Source: Salivita marina
GTDB lineage: Bacteria; Pseudomonadota; Gammaproteobacteria; Pseudomonadales; Azotimanducaceae
DNA length: 64,000 nucleotides
Direction: 5' to 3'
Assembly (NCBI GenBank): GCA_038144425.1
Contig: JAYQNS010000002.1
Location: 620,001-684,000 of the forward strand
Part shown: positions 1-8,179 of the stretch, piece after piece
Layout of the letters: every line of letters begins with the position of its first letter
Position numbering within the stretch: the stretch's first letter is position 1
Notes under the pieces: model-generated
The model's database searches: none
What the model was told of the DNA's origin: nothing
What the model saw: only the letters and a program-made list of their open reading frames with translations
Made by a program: the position numbers and the translations under genes

Positions 1-191
1 TTCATGTCCACAGCTTTAATATCGGCGTGCCGCGTAATGGACCAGAAGGGGCCGTTGGGACTGTCGGCGCAATAGTGGACCGGATCCTCGGCCCGAAGCC
101 GGGAAAAGTGCTCTCGCCAGCTGCCATCAGCGAAGGTTCCGGGGCGGCTGGGGTCCAGGATTGCGAGGTCGTCCTTATGATTTGCGGTCAT
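1..191 (-). CDS. Cytochrome P450, N-terminal fragment (runs off the left edge)
   Basis: Reading the minus strand from an ATG at 191 gives 63 codons open to the window edge. The residues include RLRAEDPVHY, GPFWSITRHADI and AVDM, which match the start of bacterial cytochrome P450s, most closely CYP153-like alkane or fatty-acid hydroxylases. The haem-binding Cys region lies outside the window, so family and substrate cannot be fixed. It is on the same strand as the protease downstream of it and starts 23 bases from that gene's stop. Confidence 0.7.
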   Translation of the reverse strand, partial: MTANHKDDLAILDPSRPGTFADGSWREHFSRLRAEDPVHYCADSPNGPFWSITRHADIKAVDM

Positions 192-213
192 GGCTAAGCT
201 CCTCTGCCCTTGC

Positions 214-3200
214 CTAGGGCGCCAGGTGTTTTTGAGCGCTGTCCCTTCGAAGGCGCTGGATTCGTTGGCCGCTCTGCCGTTCCCCCTCCGCGGCGCCGGA
301 GGCTTGTGCGTCGATAAACTGGAACACCATGGGGAAGCTTATCCCCGTTAAATCGTCGTTCACCGTGATTTCCTCGAGTTGATCAAGGGTCGGGAAACCG
401 CCAAAGGCTTCCCCCGGATCTCCTAGGAAGAAATCTCCGTCCATGTCGGTCCCAGCGACGATTTCATAGGATCCAGGGGTAAGGTTCGAGATGGTAAAGG
501 GGTAGCGTCCGTTGATCGGGGCAAACACCGTCGCTTGAGCAACGGTACCGCCGCTGATGGGATCGAGAGCGAGAACGAAGACGACCCCAGCAGTGGCCTC
601 CAGGGCGCGCTCCGGATCGGGATTTTCGTAGCGTACGGAGATGGCAAGGGTCGTACTGCCCAGGGAGGCTTCTAGACGGCTGGCAAAGCTCCCAAAGGAC
701 AGGCCGCTTCGATCAAGGGTTAGGAGAAAGCGCAAGGGTGTGCCCGGTTCCGTGGGAATGCGGGTAATGGTGAGGGCAGGATCTTCGCTCGTGAGGGAGA
801 GCGTGCCGCTGTCTCCGTCTCCCGTCGCCGTGATCGTGAGCTCAAATTCGGAAGCCACACGGCCGAAGCTGACGCTGGCCGGACTCGCCCGAAGCACCAG
901 CGGCGCGGGGGGCTCAACCCCGCTGGCAACGGCCTGGGCGTAGCGCACGGCCTTAAGGGCGTTGATGCGCCCTAGGCCGAACAGATTATCCCGGCCGGCG
1001 TTCCCAAGATCGTCTGTCAGAAGGCCAGCTTCGAGGGCCTGGGCAAAGGTGCTGGGAGTTAGGGCAGGGTGGAGGGCTTTCATCAAGGCAACGACGCCCG
1101 CGACGTGGGGCGCGGCCATGGAAGTACCCGCCTTGAACTCATAGCTTGGGTTGATAATCCCGTCCTCTTCTCCGTCGGTAGACAGGACCAGGTCTGGTTG
1201 CGCGTCACCGTTCAGATCTGGGGTGTTATCCCCACCGGGGGCTGCGATGTCGATGGTGCTCCCAAAGTTCGAATAGCTCGCAAGGCGATCGTCGATGGTG
1301 GTCGCCGAGACGCTGATCACACCCTCGTAGGCGGCGGGGAAATTCGGGACGCTGCTGCTCTCGTTGCCCGCCGCGGCAATGATTATGCTCCCCGCGGCCT
1401 GGGCTTCGAGGAAAGCCTGTTCTTCGCTCAGGGAGCCTCCGGCTCCGCCTAGGGAAAGGTTAATGATGTCTGCGGCCTGGTCAGGCACCGTGTTTGAGAC
1501 GTTGTCTAATCCTGCAGCGAAGCGTACCGCCTGGACGATATCGAAGGTGGTTCCCCCTTCGCAGCCGAGCACGCGAAGGGGCATGAGCTTTCCGGCCCAG
1601 CTGACGCCGGCGACTCCTACGCCGTTATCGGTCGCGGCTCCAATGGTTCCCGCCACGTGAGTGCCGTGAAAGCTCGAGGGAAAGAGTCCGCCGCAGGCGT
1701 CCCCGGGATCGCTCGGATCGGGGTCAATGCCGTCTCCGTCCAAGGCGTTATCAGCGTCGGCGATGAAATCAAAGCCCGGAACGAGCCGGCTCCGGAGGTC
1801 GGGGTGGTCGATGATGCCCGTATCGATGACCGCCACCACGACATCATCACTTCCGGTGGTGAGATCCCAGGCCGCCGGTAGCTTTATGGCGTCGTAATGC
1901 CATTGCACGCCGTAGGCGGGATCATTAGGTACGGCGAAGGCCCGGCGCAGGAAATTGGGTTCCGCGTAGGCGACGGCGCCAGTTCGCTGGAGCGTCTTTG
2001 CCGCGCGAAGCACGGCGCTCTTGGCTGATCGTTGACGCTCGGGTCCGGGAATAGGGGGCGCGTTGGGAAGGGCCCGGGCGCGTGGGTCTCCCGTTGCGGC
2101 AAGCGATAGACGCCGGAGAGCCCCGGCACGCAAGGTAGGAAGATCCTTGGTCATTTTGCGGAGCTGACTTTTCGCTGAAGCGCTTGCCGTTTCCCTGGGC
2201 TTGTACAACAACTCTCCAGCCAGGAAGTCGTCGCTGGCTCGCCAAAGCGTGGGATCGTAGCTTGCGCCGAGCGCCTGCGTGCTCAGCTGAAGAATGTAGT
2301 TTGACCCTCCCGTTTTCTCATCGGGGAAAATCTCGACGCTGATGAGGTAAGCCCCGGCTTCGGGAACGCGCACTTGCTCCCGGCTTCCGACGTTGATGGA
2401 AGCGTCGACCTCTACCCCGTCGAGCGTAAGCAGGTAGAGGTCAATATCGAGGGCGTCCTTATCGGCAATGTTCAGATCAATCACCTCGCCTCCGGCCGCA
2501 TCGAAACGAAAATAGTCAATGGCGTCGCCGGCGGCGAAGAGCGGACCCGAGGCGCCGCCCTGGGGCACGTTGAGATAGCCCCCAAGTTGGGTCGGTGTGG
2601 CGAGGAACTGGGCTTCCGCGATGGTATTGTTTGACACGATCTCGCTGTCCGGATCGTTGAGATCGGAGTCGACGTTGTTGGCGCCGGCGATGTCGACAAA
2701 GCCGCTTACGCTCGCCGCGTCGAGGGGCGGAAGGATTTGCACCGTAAGGCTGGCACTGGCGCTAAGGTCGTCCGTGTTGGTTACCGTAAGCGTCACCGTG
2801 TAGGTCCCTGCCGCCTGGTATTCGTGGGCGATCAGTTGACCCAAGCCGCTCCCCCCGTCTCCAAAGTCCCAGGCAAAGCGGGCGAAGCGGTCATCCGCTG
2901 CGCCCGCTTGGCTTGCGCTGGCGTCAAAGGTGAGGATCGCGGGCGCGGGGGCTTCAAGGGCGCTAACGGAAAACTGGGCGGTGGGGGCCGCTCGGGTCGG
3001 ATCGAGGGGGTCGCTATCCTCCCCGTCCGGAACGCCGTCACCATCATCATCCGGATCTGAATTGTTGCCTAGGCCATCACCGTCGCTGTCAAGCCTTTCG
3101 TCGGGGTCGAAGGGAAAGGCATCGTCGGCAAAGGGAGCGCCATCGCCGTCTAGATCAATTTCTCCAGCTTCCGGGGCGTCGGCGAGAAGGTCCTGAAGAG

Positions 3201-4392
3201 CCGCCTGGGCCTCGTCCCTATCCGCGACGTCGAGGGGCGCCGCGAGGGCGTCTTCCGGGCCTGCTAGAAGATCGGCCAGGAGATTGCCACCCGCGGAGCT
3301 GGCGTTGAGCGCGAGGGTGAGCAAGGGTCCATTTTCCGGCGCGGCGAGCCGTTCCGGAGGCAGTACGGAAAGGAGTCTGCCGAATCGTTCCGCCGCGGCT
3401 GCGGCGCGCGTGAGCAGCTCCCGGTCCCGTTCACCATCGACCACGGTAGCGAGTACCAGGTCTTCAAGAGCGTCCTCAAAGGTCGCGAGCAGGGGGGCCG
3501 TGGCCGCTGCCGTGGCGGCGGTACCGGAGTCATCGAGACTCACAAGGGTTAGCAAGGTCGCGTTGAGGGGTAGGGCCGTTATTCGCAGGGCTTCGCCGTT
3601 GCTGGCGGAAAGAAGAGCTTCCGCCTGCGTTGCACTCGAGTCGTTGAAGCGCGCCTCGAGCCCCACTTCCGCGAAAAGATCGGAAAGCGCATCTTGGGCC
3701 GTGCCGCCCTGGAGAAACCCGTAGGACAGAAGTAGGGGCAGGGCCTGGCCCTCTTGCGGTCCTGTTCCGCTTTCCGCCCAGCGAAGTAGGGAGGTCGCGA
3801 GGGGGGCGTTTTCGGCGCCTGCGATGACGGTCAGGGCGTCGAGAAGCACGTCCGCAGAGCTCCCACTTTGCGCGTCCGTGGCAGCCCGAAAGGCAGGATC
3901 GCTCGCAAAGCGGGCGTAGGTGGCTGGGCCAAAGGCCGCGTTTAATAAGTCAGCTCCCGCGGCCCCTAGGGCGGCGAAGGTGGCGGGCGGCGCGTCCAAG
4001 GAGGCGCGCACTGCCTCCGTGACTGGATTAAGGTGGGCCGTCGCCCCGCCGCCAGGACTTGGAATTTCCGGAAGGGAGGCTCGGAGCCCTGAGGCCTCGG
4101 CTTGTAGCTCAAGGGGTGCTTGAGCGTCTCGGGGAATTCGAAGGCTGAAGGCGCCGTTGGCAGCGCTCGTCGCGCGGGTGAGTTCCTCGCCCGTTGCGCT
4201 GTGGAGCGTCACAATTGTATTGGCGAGGGCTTGGCCGGACGCGGCAACCCCGGACAGGGTGGCGAGGGGAGGCTGCGGGGGCGCCGTGGGTGGGATTGGC
4301 GCTGCGGAGGCCCCGCCAGCGCCTCCTCCGCCGCAGGCATTTAGCATCAGCGCGAAAAAGGCGAGGATGGAGGCACGGAACGTTAGCATCAT
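214..4392 (-). CDS. Subtilisin-family (S8) serine protease, multidomain surface lipoprotein
   Basis: About 1392 residues from the ATG at 4392, chosen because it follows GAGAGGGG and opens directly with a lipoprotein signal ending in LNAC. In order: lipobox and Gly/Pro linker; a carboxypeptidase-regulatory-like segment; a long Ala-rich helical region; Asp-rich calcium-binding repeats like thrombospondin type 3 (about 410-465); a PKD domain (470-555, FAWDFGDG); a pre-peptidase C-terminal-like domain (620-705); a propeptide-like stretch; then the S8 catalytic domain with Asp in VIDTG (about 857), His in FHGTHVAG (about 912) and Ser in GTSMAAPHVAG (about 1091). The C-terminus looks beta-rich. It is probably anchored in the outer membrane and degrades extracellular protein. 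The order, with PKD and PPC before the protease, is unusual. Confidence 0.9.
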   Translation of the reverse strand: MMLTFRASILAFFALMLNACGGGGAGGASAAPIPPTAPPQPPLATLSGVAASGQALANTIVTLHSATGEELTRATSAANGAFSLRIPRDAQAPLELQAEASGLRASLPEIPSPGGGATAHLNPVTEAVRASLDAPPATFAALGAAGADLLNAAFGPATYARFASDPAFRAATDAQSGSSADVLLDALTVIAGAENAPLATSLLRWAESGTGPQEGQALPLLLSYGFLQGGTAQDALSDLFAEVGLEARFNDSSATQAEALLSASNGEALRITALPLNATLLTLVSLDDSGTAATAAATAPLLATFEDALEDLVLATVVDGERDRELLTRAAAAAERFGRLLSVLPPERLAAPENGPLLTLALNASSAGGNLLADLLAGPEDALAAPLDVADRDEAQAALQDLLADAPEAGEIDLDGDGAPFADDAFPFDPDERLDSDGDGLGNNSDPDDDGDGVPDGEDSDPLDPTRAAPTAQFSVSALEAPAPAILTFDASASQAGAADDRFARFAWDFGDGGSGLGQLIAHEYQAAGTYTVTLTVTNTDDLSASASLTVQILPPLDAASVSGFVDIAGANNVDSDLNDPDSEIVSNNTIAEAQFLATPTQLGGYLNVPQGGASGPLFAAGDAIDYFRFDAAGGEVIDLNIADKDALDIDLYLLTLDGVEVDASINVGSREQVRVPEAGAYLISVEIFPDEKTGGSNYILQLSTQALGASYDPTLWRASDDFLAGELLYKPRETASASAKSQLRKMTKDLPTLRAGALRRLSLAATGDPRARALPNAPPIPGPERQRSAKSAVLRAAKTLQRTGAVAYAEPNFLRRAFAVPNDPAYGVQWHYDAIKLPAAWDLTTGSDDVVVAVIDTGIIDHPDLRSRLVPGFDFIADADNALDGDGIDPDPSDPGDACGGLFPSSFHGTHVAGTIGAATDNGVGVAGVSWAGKLMPLRVLGCEGGTTFDIVQAVRFAAGLDNVSNTVPDQAADIINLSLGGAGGSLSEEQAFLEAQAAGSIIIAAAGNESSSVPNFPAAYEGVISVSATTIDDRLASYSNFGSTIDIAAPGGDNTPDLNGDAQPDLVLSTDGEEDGIINPSYEFKAGTSMAAPHVAGVVALMKALHPALTPSTFAQALEAGLLTDDLGNAGRDNLFGLGRINALKAVRYAQAVASGVEPPAPLVLRASPASVSFGRVASEFELTITATGDGDSGTLSLTSEDPALTITRIPTEPGTPLRFLLTLDRSGLSFGSFASRLEASLGSTTLAISVRYENPDPERALEATAGVVFVLALDPISGGTVAQATVFAPINGRYPFTISNLTPGSYEIVAGTDMDGDFFLGDPGEAFGGFPTLDQLEEITVNDDLTGISFPMVFQFIDAQASGAAEGERQSGQRIQRLRRDSAQKHLAP

Positions 4393-4477
4393 CGTATGAT
4401 CCCCTCTCACAAGCACCAGAAAAGCGCGGTCGTGACTGAAGGCACCATACCATTTCGCAAGTAATCGAGGAGGCTGC

Positions 4478-5371
4478 ATGGGCGCGGACCCAGTTCGGAG
4501 AGTTCCCGTAGAGGGGCAGGGCGGTTTCCATCGCGTCTCCCTCGATGAGGACGCGGTTCTCTTTGAAGCCGGGGCGCCGGCGGACTGTCTTTACCTCGTG
4601 GAGGCAGGGCGCATGGCGATGGTAGACGGTGAAAGCGGCGCGGTTTTCGGAAGCCCTGGGCCTGGTGAGGCCTTTGGAGAACAGGCCATCTTGCGGGGCG
4701 GGGTTCGTGGGGCCACGGCGCGAGCAGAAGCGCCCTCGACTCTCCTCGAAATTCCCGCGGCGGGCCTGCGCCAGACCTTGGAAGGGCAAAAAACCGCGGT
4801 GCAAGCGCTTTTCCACGGTGCGATGCTCGAACTCAGTCTCTGGAATCAGGCGCGACAGGGCGTCCTCAGCGCTGAGGAACCCTTTGGCGTACCCCTCGAG
4901 CGATTCATGCTCGGTCGCAGCAGGGCCCAGCTTCAGCACATCCTTCAGCAGGAGGGCCACGAGCTTTCCGTTCCCGAGTTTCTTCTGCTTAAGCTTGTGC
5001 TTAATCCAAAGCTCCACACCCTGGCGCTCACCAAGGAAGTGGCCTTAAAGCAGGCGCTCTTTTCCCATGGGCAGGCGCTGGTGCTGACCCATGGAGCGGT
5101 CATTTTTGAGGCGGGGGGGCAACGGGTCTTTGGGGGGCCGGGCACGGTCTTGGGCCTGGCGAGCGGACTTTGTCGCCTGCCGCCCTTCGAGGTCGCCCTT
5201 GCCGGCTCCGTGAATGCCTTGGCCCTGCCGTTAGACCGGCTACTGGGTGAGCTCGACGGGATGAACGCGGGGATTCTCGCGGTGCTGCGGAGCATCATCC
5301 TGCGCACCCTCGGAGTGGCCGAGGCACCGCAGGGACTCGTGGCGCCCCTCGCCCCTCGAAGAAACGCTTAG
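4478..5371 (+). CDS. Cyclic-nucleotide-binding-domain protein
   Basis: 297 residues, starting at an ATG preceded by AGGAGG. Residues about 20-110 have the cNMP-binding fold pattern (hydrophobic strands, GEAFGEQAIL phosphate-cassette-like motif). A second, weaker repeat covers about 180-260 (HGAVIFEAGGQRVFGGPGTVLG), so it may carry two such domains. There is no helix-turn-helix or membrane segment, so it is probably a soluble sensor rather than a Crp-type regulator. It diverges from the protease gene and ends tail-to-tail with the K+ channel gene, sharing TTAG. The link to the neighbouring channel genes is inference. Confidence 0.75.
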   Translation: MGADPVRRVPVEGQGGFHRVSLDEDAVLFEAGAPADCLYLVEAGRMAMVDGESGAVFGSPGPGEAFGEQAILRGGVRGATARAEAPSTLLEIPAAGLRQTLEGQKTAVQALFHGAMLELSLWNQARQGVLSAEEPFGVPLERFMLGRSRAQLQHILQQEGHELSVPEFLLLKLVLNPKLHTLALTKEVALKQALFSHGQALVLTHGAVIFEAGGQRVFGGPGTVLGLASGLCRLPPFEVALAGSVNALALPLDRLLGELDGMNAGILAVLRSIILRTLGVAEAPQGLVAPLAPRRNA

Positions 5372-6309
5372 GGGTCACCGCTTGGGGGTCTGCCCTCCCT
5401 GTCGTCCTGCAACTTTTCCCGAGTCAGGTCGATAATGGCCCGGGCGTACTCTTCACTGAACTCAAAGCGCGCTCGGAGCTCCTCAAGCAGCCGCTGCTCA
5501 TCGTCCGTGATCGTGCCGTCTTCCAGGGCGTGGGCCACTTCTGCTTCAAAAATAGTTCGACGCCCTTGTACCTGGTTGGCGAAAGCGTTCGCCATAATCC
5601 CAGTGAGAAGCGCCACGGTGCAGACGCCCATGAGCGCCGTTGCGCCACCGATGGCCTTTCCGAGGAGGGAGATCGGAGAAACGTCGCCATAGCCCACGGT
5701 GGTTAAGGTGATGATAGACCACCACATAGCCTCTGGAATGGATCCGAAGTGCTCGGGCTGGAGCGTCCGCTCTGCCAGGTGCATGAGGGTGCTCGCGATA
5801 AAGAAGGCGATGAGGAAGAGGTAGAGGGCCGCGGCGAAGGAGCTCCGCTCCTGGCGAAGGGCGGAGATCAGATCCTCGAGGGCTGAGTTGTAGTGGGAAA
5901 TCTTGAAAAGGCGAAGCATGCGCAGCACGCGAAGCCAGCGCAGGTCCGCGCCGGTGGCAAAAAACGCGATCAGGGAGGGCAGAATCGCCGCCACGTCGAC
6001 CAGGCCATGGAAACTGAAGGCATAGCGTAGCCGCGCCTGGAGCGGCGTTTTTGCCCGGCGGCTGGCCGGGGCGACCCATAGCCGAAGGGCGTATTCGAGG
6101 CCGAAGATCACTACGGAAAATAGCTCAAAGGCCAGGAAGTAAGGATGGTAAACCTCGGCAAGACGATCCACCGATTCTAGGGAAATGGCGATGAGATTAA
6201 GTACGATGAGGCCAGCCAGGAAGCTGTCGCAAAGCTTGCTGGCCCAGTCATTCGAACCGCCGCTTTTCTCCAAAATTTCGTAGATTCGCCGCTGACGAGC
6301 ACTGACCAT
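5368..6309 (-). CDS. Voltage-gated-type potassium channel (ion transport protein)
   Basis: 313 residues in the inner membrane. Six membrane segments are visible, with an S4-like helix carrying regularly spaced arginines (residues 123-137, RWLRVLRMLRLFK) and a pore loop with the K+ selectivity filter TVGYGD at 204-209. A charged, probably coiled C-terminal tail follows (about 255-305). This is the layout of bacterial Kv channels such as KvAP. It follows the ClC gene on the same strand with a 12-base gap, so the two are probably co-transcribed. The stop overlaps that of the convergent cNMP gene by 4 bases. Confidence 0.92.
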   Translation of the reverse strand: MVSARQRRIYEILEKSGGSNDWASKLCDSFLAGLIVLNLIAISLESVDRLAEVYHPYFLAFELFSVVIFGLEYALRLWVAPASRRAKTPLQARLRYAFSFHGLVDVAAILPSLIAFFATGADLRWLRVLRMLRLFKISHYNSALEDLISALRQERSSFAAALYLFLIAFFIASTLMHLAERTLQPEHFGSIPEAMWWSIITLTTVGYGDVSPISLLGKAIGGATALMGVCTVALLTGIMANAFANQVQGRRTIFEAEVAHALEDGTITDDEQRLLEELRARFEFSEEYARAIIDLTREKLQDDREGRPPSGDP

Positions 6310-6321
6310 GGCTCGGCCTCC

Positions 6322-8061
6322 CTAGCTATGCTCGAGGTGGTAAACGGAGCGGGTAACCGCAAGGTAAGCCGCAAAGAGATCCCCTTCGGCGACCGCGCCC
6401 AGGAAACGGCCGGGGCGCCCCGCCTCCTCGGACGGCTCGCACACGGGTACGCTTTCCCCCACAAAGTCCGTGATGGCCTCCATAGCCCCCAGCAAGCTTT
6501 GCGTCGATTCAAGTACGAGCATATCCCGGCTCATGATCGTGTAGAGCGTTCGCTGGGCGTCGTTCGCGTCCAGGAGCTGGTGCAGGCTCGCCTTTCCTTC
6601 GAGCGTACCTGCCGGCGCGACGACATAGCATTCGGTCACCCCAGCCTCCTTCATCGCGACCAGGGCATCCTCCACGTCCGTATCGGGTGAAAGCGCTAGG
6701 TAGGCATCCGTGACAAGGGGGGCGACGGTCTGCTCCTGAAGGGCGATGGTCTGCCGGCCCGCCTGAATGTTGATATCTCGATCCATCAGCTGGCGGTCGA
6801 AGAAGGAGAGGCCGAAGAGGCGCTGGGAGACGAGGGCAGCCAGGGTGACGGTGAGCAAGGCTGCGACGGCATAGGGATAGCTGCCGGTCATCTCAAGGGC
6901 AATGAGAATCGCAGCGATGGGGGCGCCTATGACAGCACCGCCCACGGCGACCATGGCGGCTACCGTAAGTACGGGGGCAGCGACCTCAAAGCCGAAGCCA
7001 GCGAGGGCGGCGGCGAAGCCCGCGCCGAGGCTCGCGCCCACAAACAAGGCCGGTGACAGGATGCCGCCGTAGAACCCCAAGCCTAGGCAAAGGGCGCTGG
7101 CGGCGAGCTTGGCCAGCAATAGCACCACCAGAGTACCCAGAGCGAATTGGCCGTTGATGGCGTCATTCACTACGCCGGTGCCGAGACCAAGCACTTCGGG
7201 GACGGCCATGCCGAGGAGCCCGCAAAGCAGGGCTGCCAGGAGGATGTTCCGCTCCGGCCCCAGGCCGCTTTTCGGGGCCCAACGGGCTACGCTGCGCACG
7301 CTATGGAGGAAAGCTACGGCGGTGAGCCCGGCGAGGGGGCCGGCGATCAGTACGAAGGGCATGACCTCGATAAGAGCGAAGGGGACTGGTTCCACGGAAA
7401 ACACCACCGCCCCCCCGAAAAACCGCTGCGCCGTTGCGGAAGCGGCGATGGAGGCGATGGAGATCGGGGCGATGGAGCGCCAAGAGTAATGCCGCAGAAT
7501 CGCTTCGTGGGCAAAGACCATACCCGCTAGGGGCGCATTGAAACCCGCGGAGATGGCTGCGGCGACGCCACAGCCGATAAAGGTATCGGCTCGCACCCGA
7601 GTTCGGCGGAGCTTCGCCACGAGGGCGGCGACGGTGGCCCCAAAATGGACGAGGGGTCCATATTGGCCTACGGAGGCGCCGCCGCCGGCGGAGAGGAACG
7701 CCGCAAGGGTGGATCCCAGTCCCGCTTTCACGTCGAGCGTGTTTCCACTCTGATGTGCCGCAAGAATGGAGTCCGCCGGGCCATGCCAGCGGGTTATGGA
7801 AAATAGCCTGCGCACAAGAAGAACGGCGCCCGCGGCGAGGAGTAGGGTGAGTAGGGGCGCGAAGGGACTGAGCGCTTGGAGCGTTTCCGGCAAGTGAGCC
7901 GAAGCGGTACCCCTAAGCGCGCCTAGCGCCCCCACGCCAAGCACAAAGCCGCTGGAAGCCAAGGCCATGACTACACCCAAGGTGGACCCGAGGATAATCA
8001 CTAGAAGCATTTCGAGAATTACGCTTCCTGACTTCTCGCCGTCGTTTCGCTCCACGATCAC
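6322..8061 (-). CDS. ClC-family chloride channel/transporter with C-terminal CBS domains
   Basis: 579 residues. Residues 15-430 form the multi-helix ClC membrane domain, with GFNAPLAGMVFAHE (helix F/G region) and GGILSP (about 332-337), the anion-site motif. Residues about 460-575 contain CBS-like repeats facing the cytoplasm. The conserved GREGP/GKEGP signature appears as GQYGP at 132-136, so the external gating glutamate is replaced by tyrosine. That residue is needed for proton-coupled exchange in ClC antiporters, so this protein may be an uncoupled channel (inference). It is divergently arranged to the antiporter gene and upstream of the K+ channel gene. Confidence 0.9.
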   Translation of the reverse strand: MIVERNDGEKSGSVILEMLLVIILGSTLGVVMALASSGFVLGVGALGALRGTASAHLPETLQALSPFAPLLTLLLAAGAVLLVRRLFSITRWHGPADSILAAHQSGNTLDVKAGLGSTLAAFLSAGGGASVGQYGPLVHFGATVAALVAKLRRTRVRADTFIGCGVAAAISAGFNAPLAGMVFAHEAILRHYSWRSIAPISIASIAASATAQRFFGGAVVFSVEPVPFALIEVMPFVLIAGPLAGLTAVAFLHSVRSVARWAPKSGLGPERNILLAALLCGLLGMAVPEVLGLGTGVVNDAINGQFALGTLVVLLLAKLAASALCLGLGFYGGILSPALFVGASLGAGFAAALAGFGFEVAAPVLTVAAMVAVGGAVIGAPIAAILIALEMTGSYPYAVAALLTVTLAALVSQRLFGLSFFDRQLMDRDINIQAGRQTIALQEQTVAPLVTDAYLALSPDTDVEDALVAMKEAGVTECYVVAPAGTLEGKASLHQLLDANDAQRTLYTIMSRDMLVLESTQSLLGAMEAITDFVGESVPVCEPSEEAGRPGRFLGAVAEGDLFAAYLAVTRSVYHLEHS

Positions 8062-8179
8062 CGCCCTCTGACAACTTTCCCCTGGGGCATAATAAGCCCT
8101 TGCGGCGCTTTGCGCTTGGGCTTTTACGCCCCATGTGTTTCTATGGTCTCGTGCGGAAGGAAGCTTGGGAGGGGTTCAG

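Noticed and set aside
4109..5017. 302-codon open frame crossing the protease-cNMP divergent region
   Set aside because: It overlaps the signal peptide region of the protease in another frame and most of the cNMP gene; no family features.
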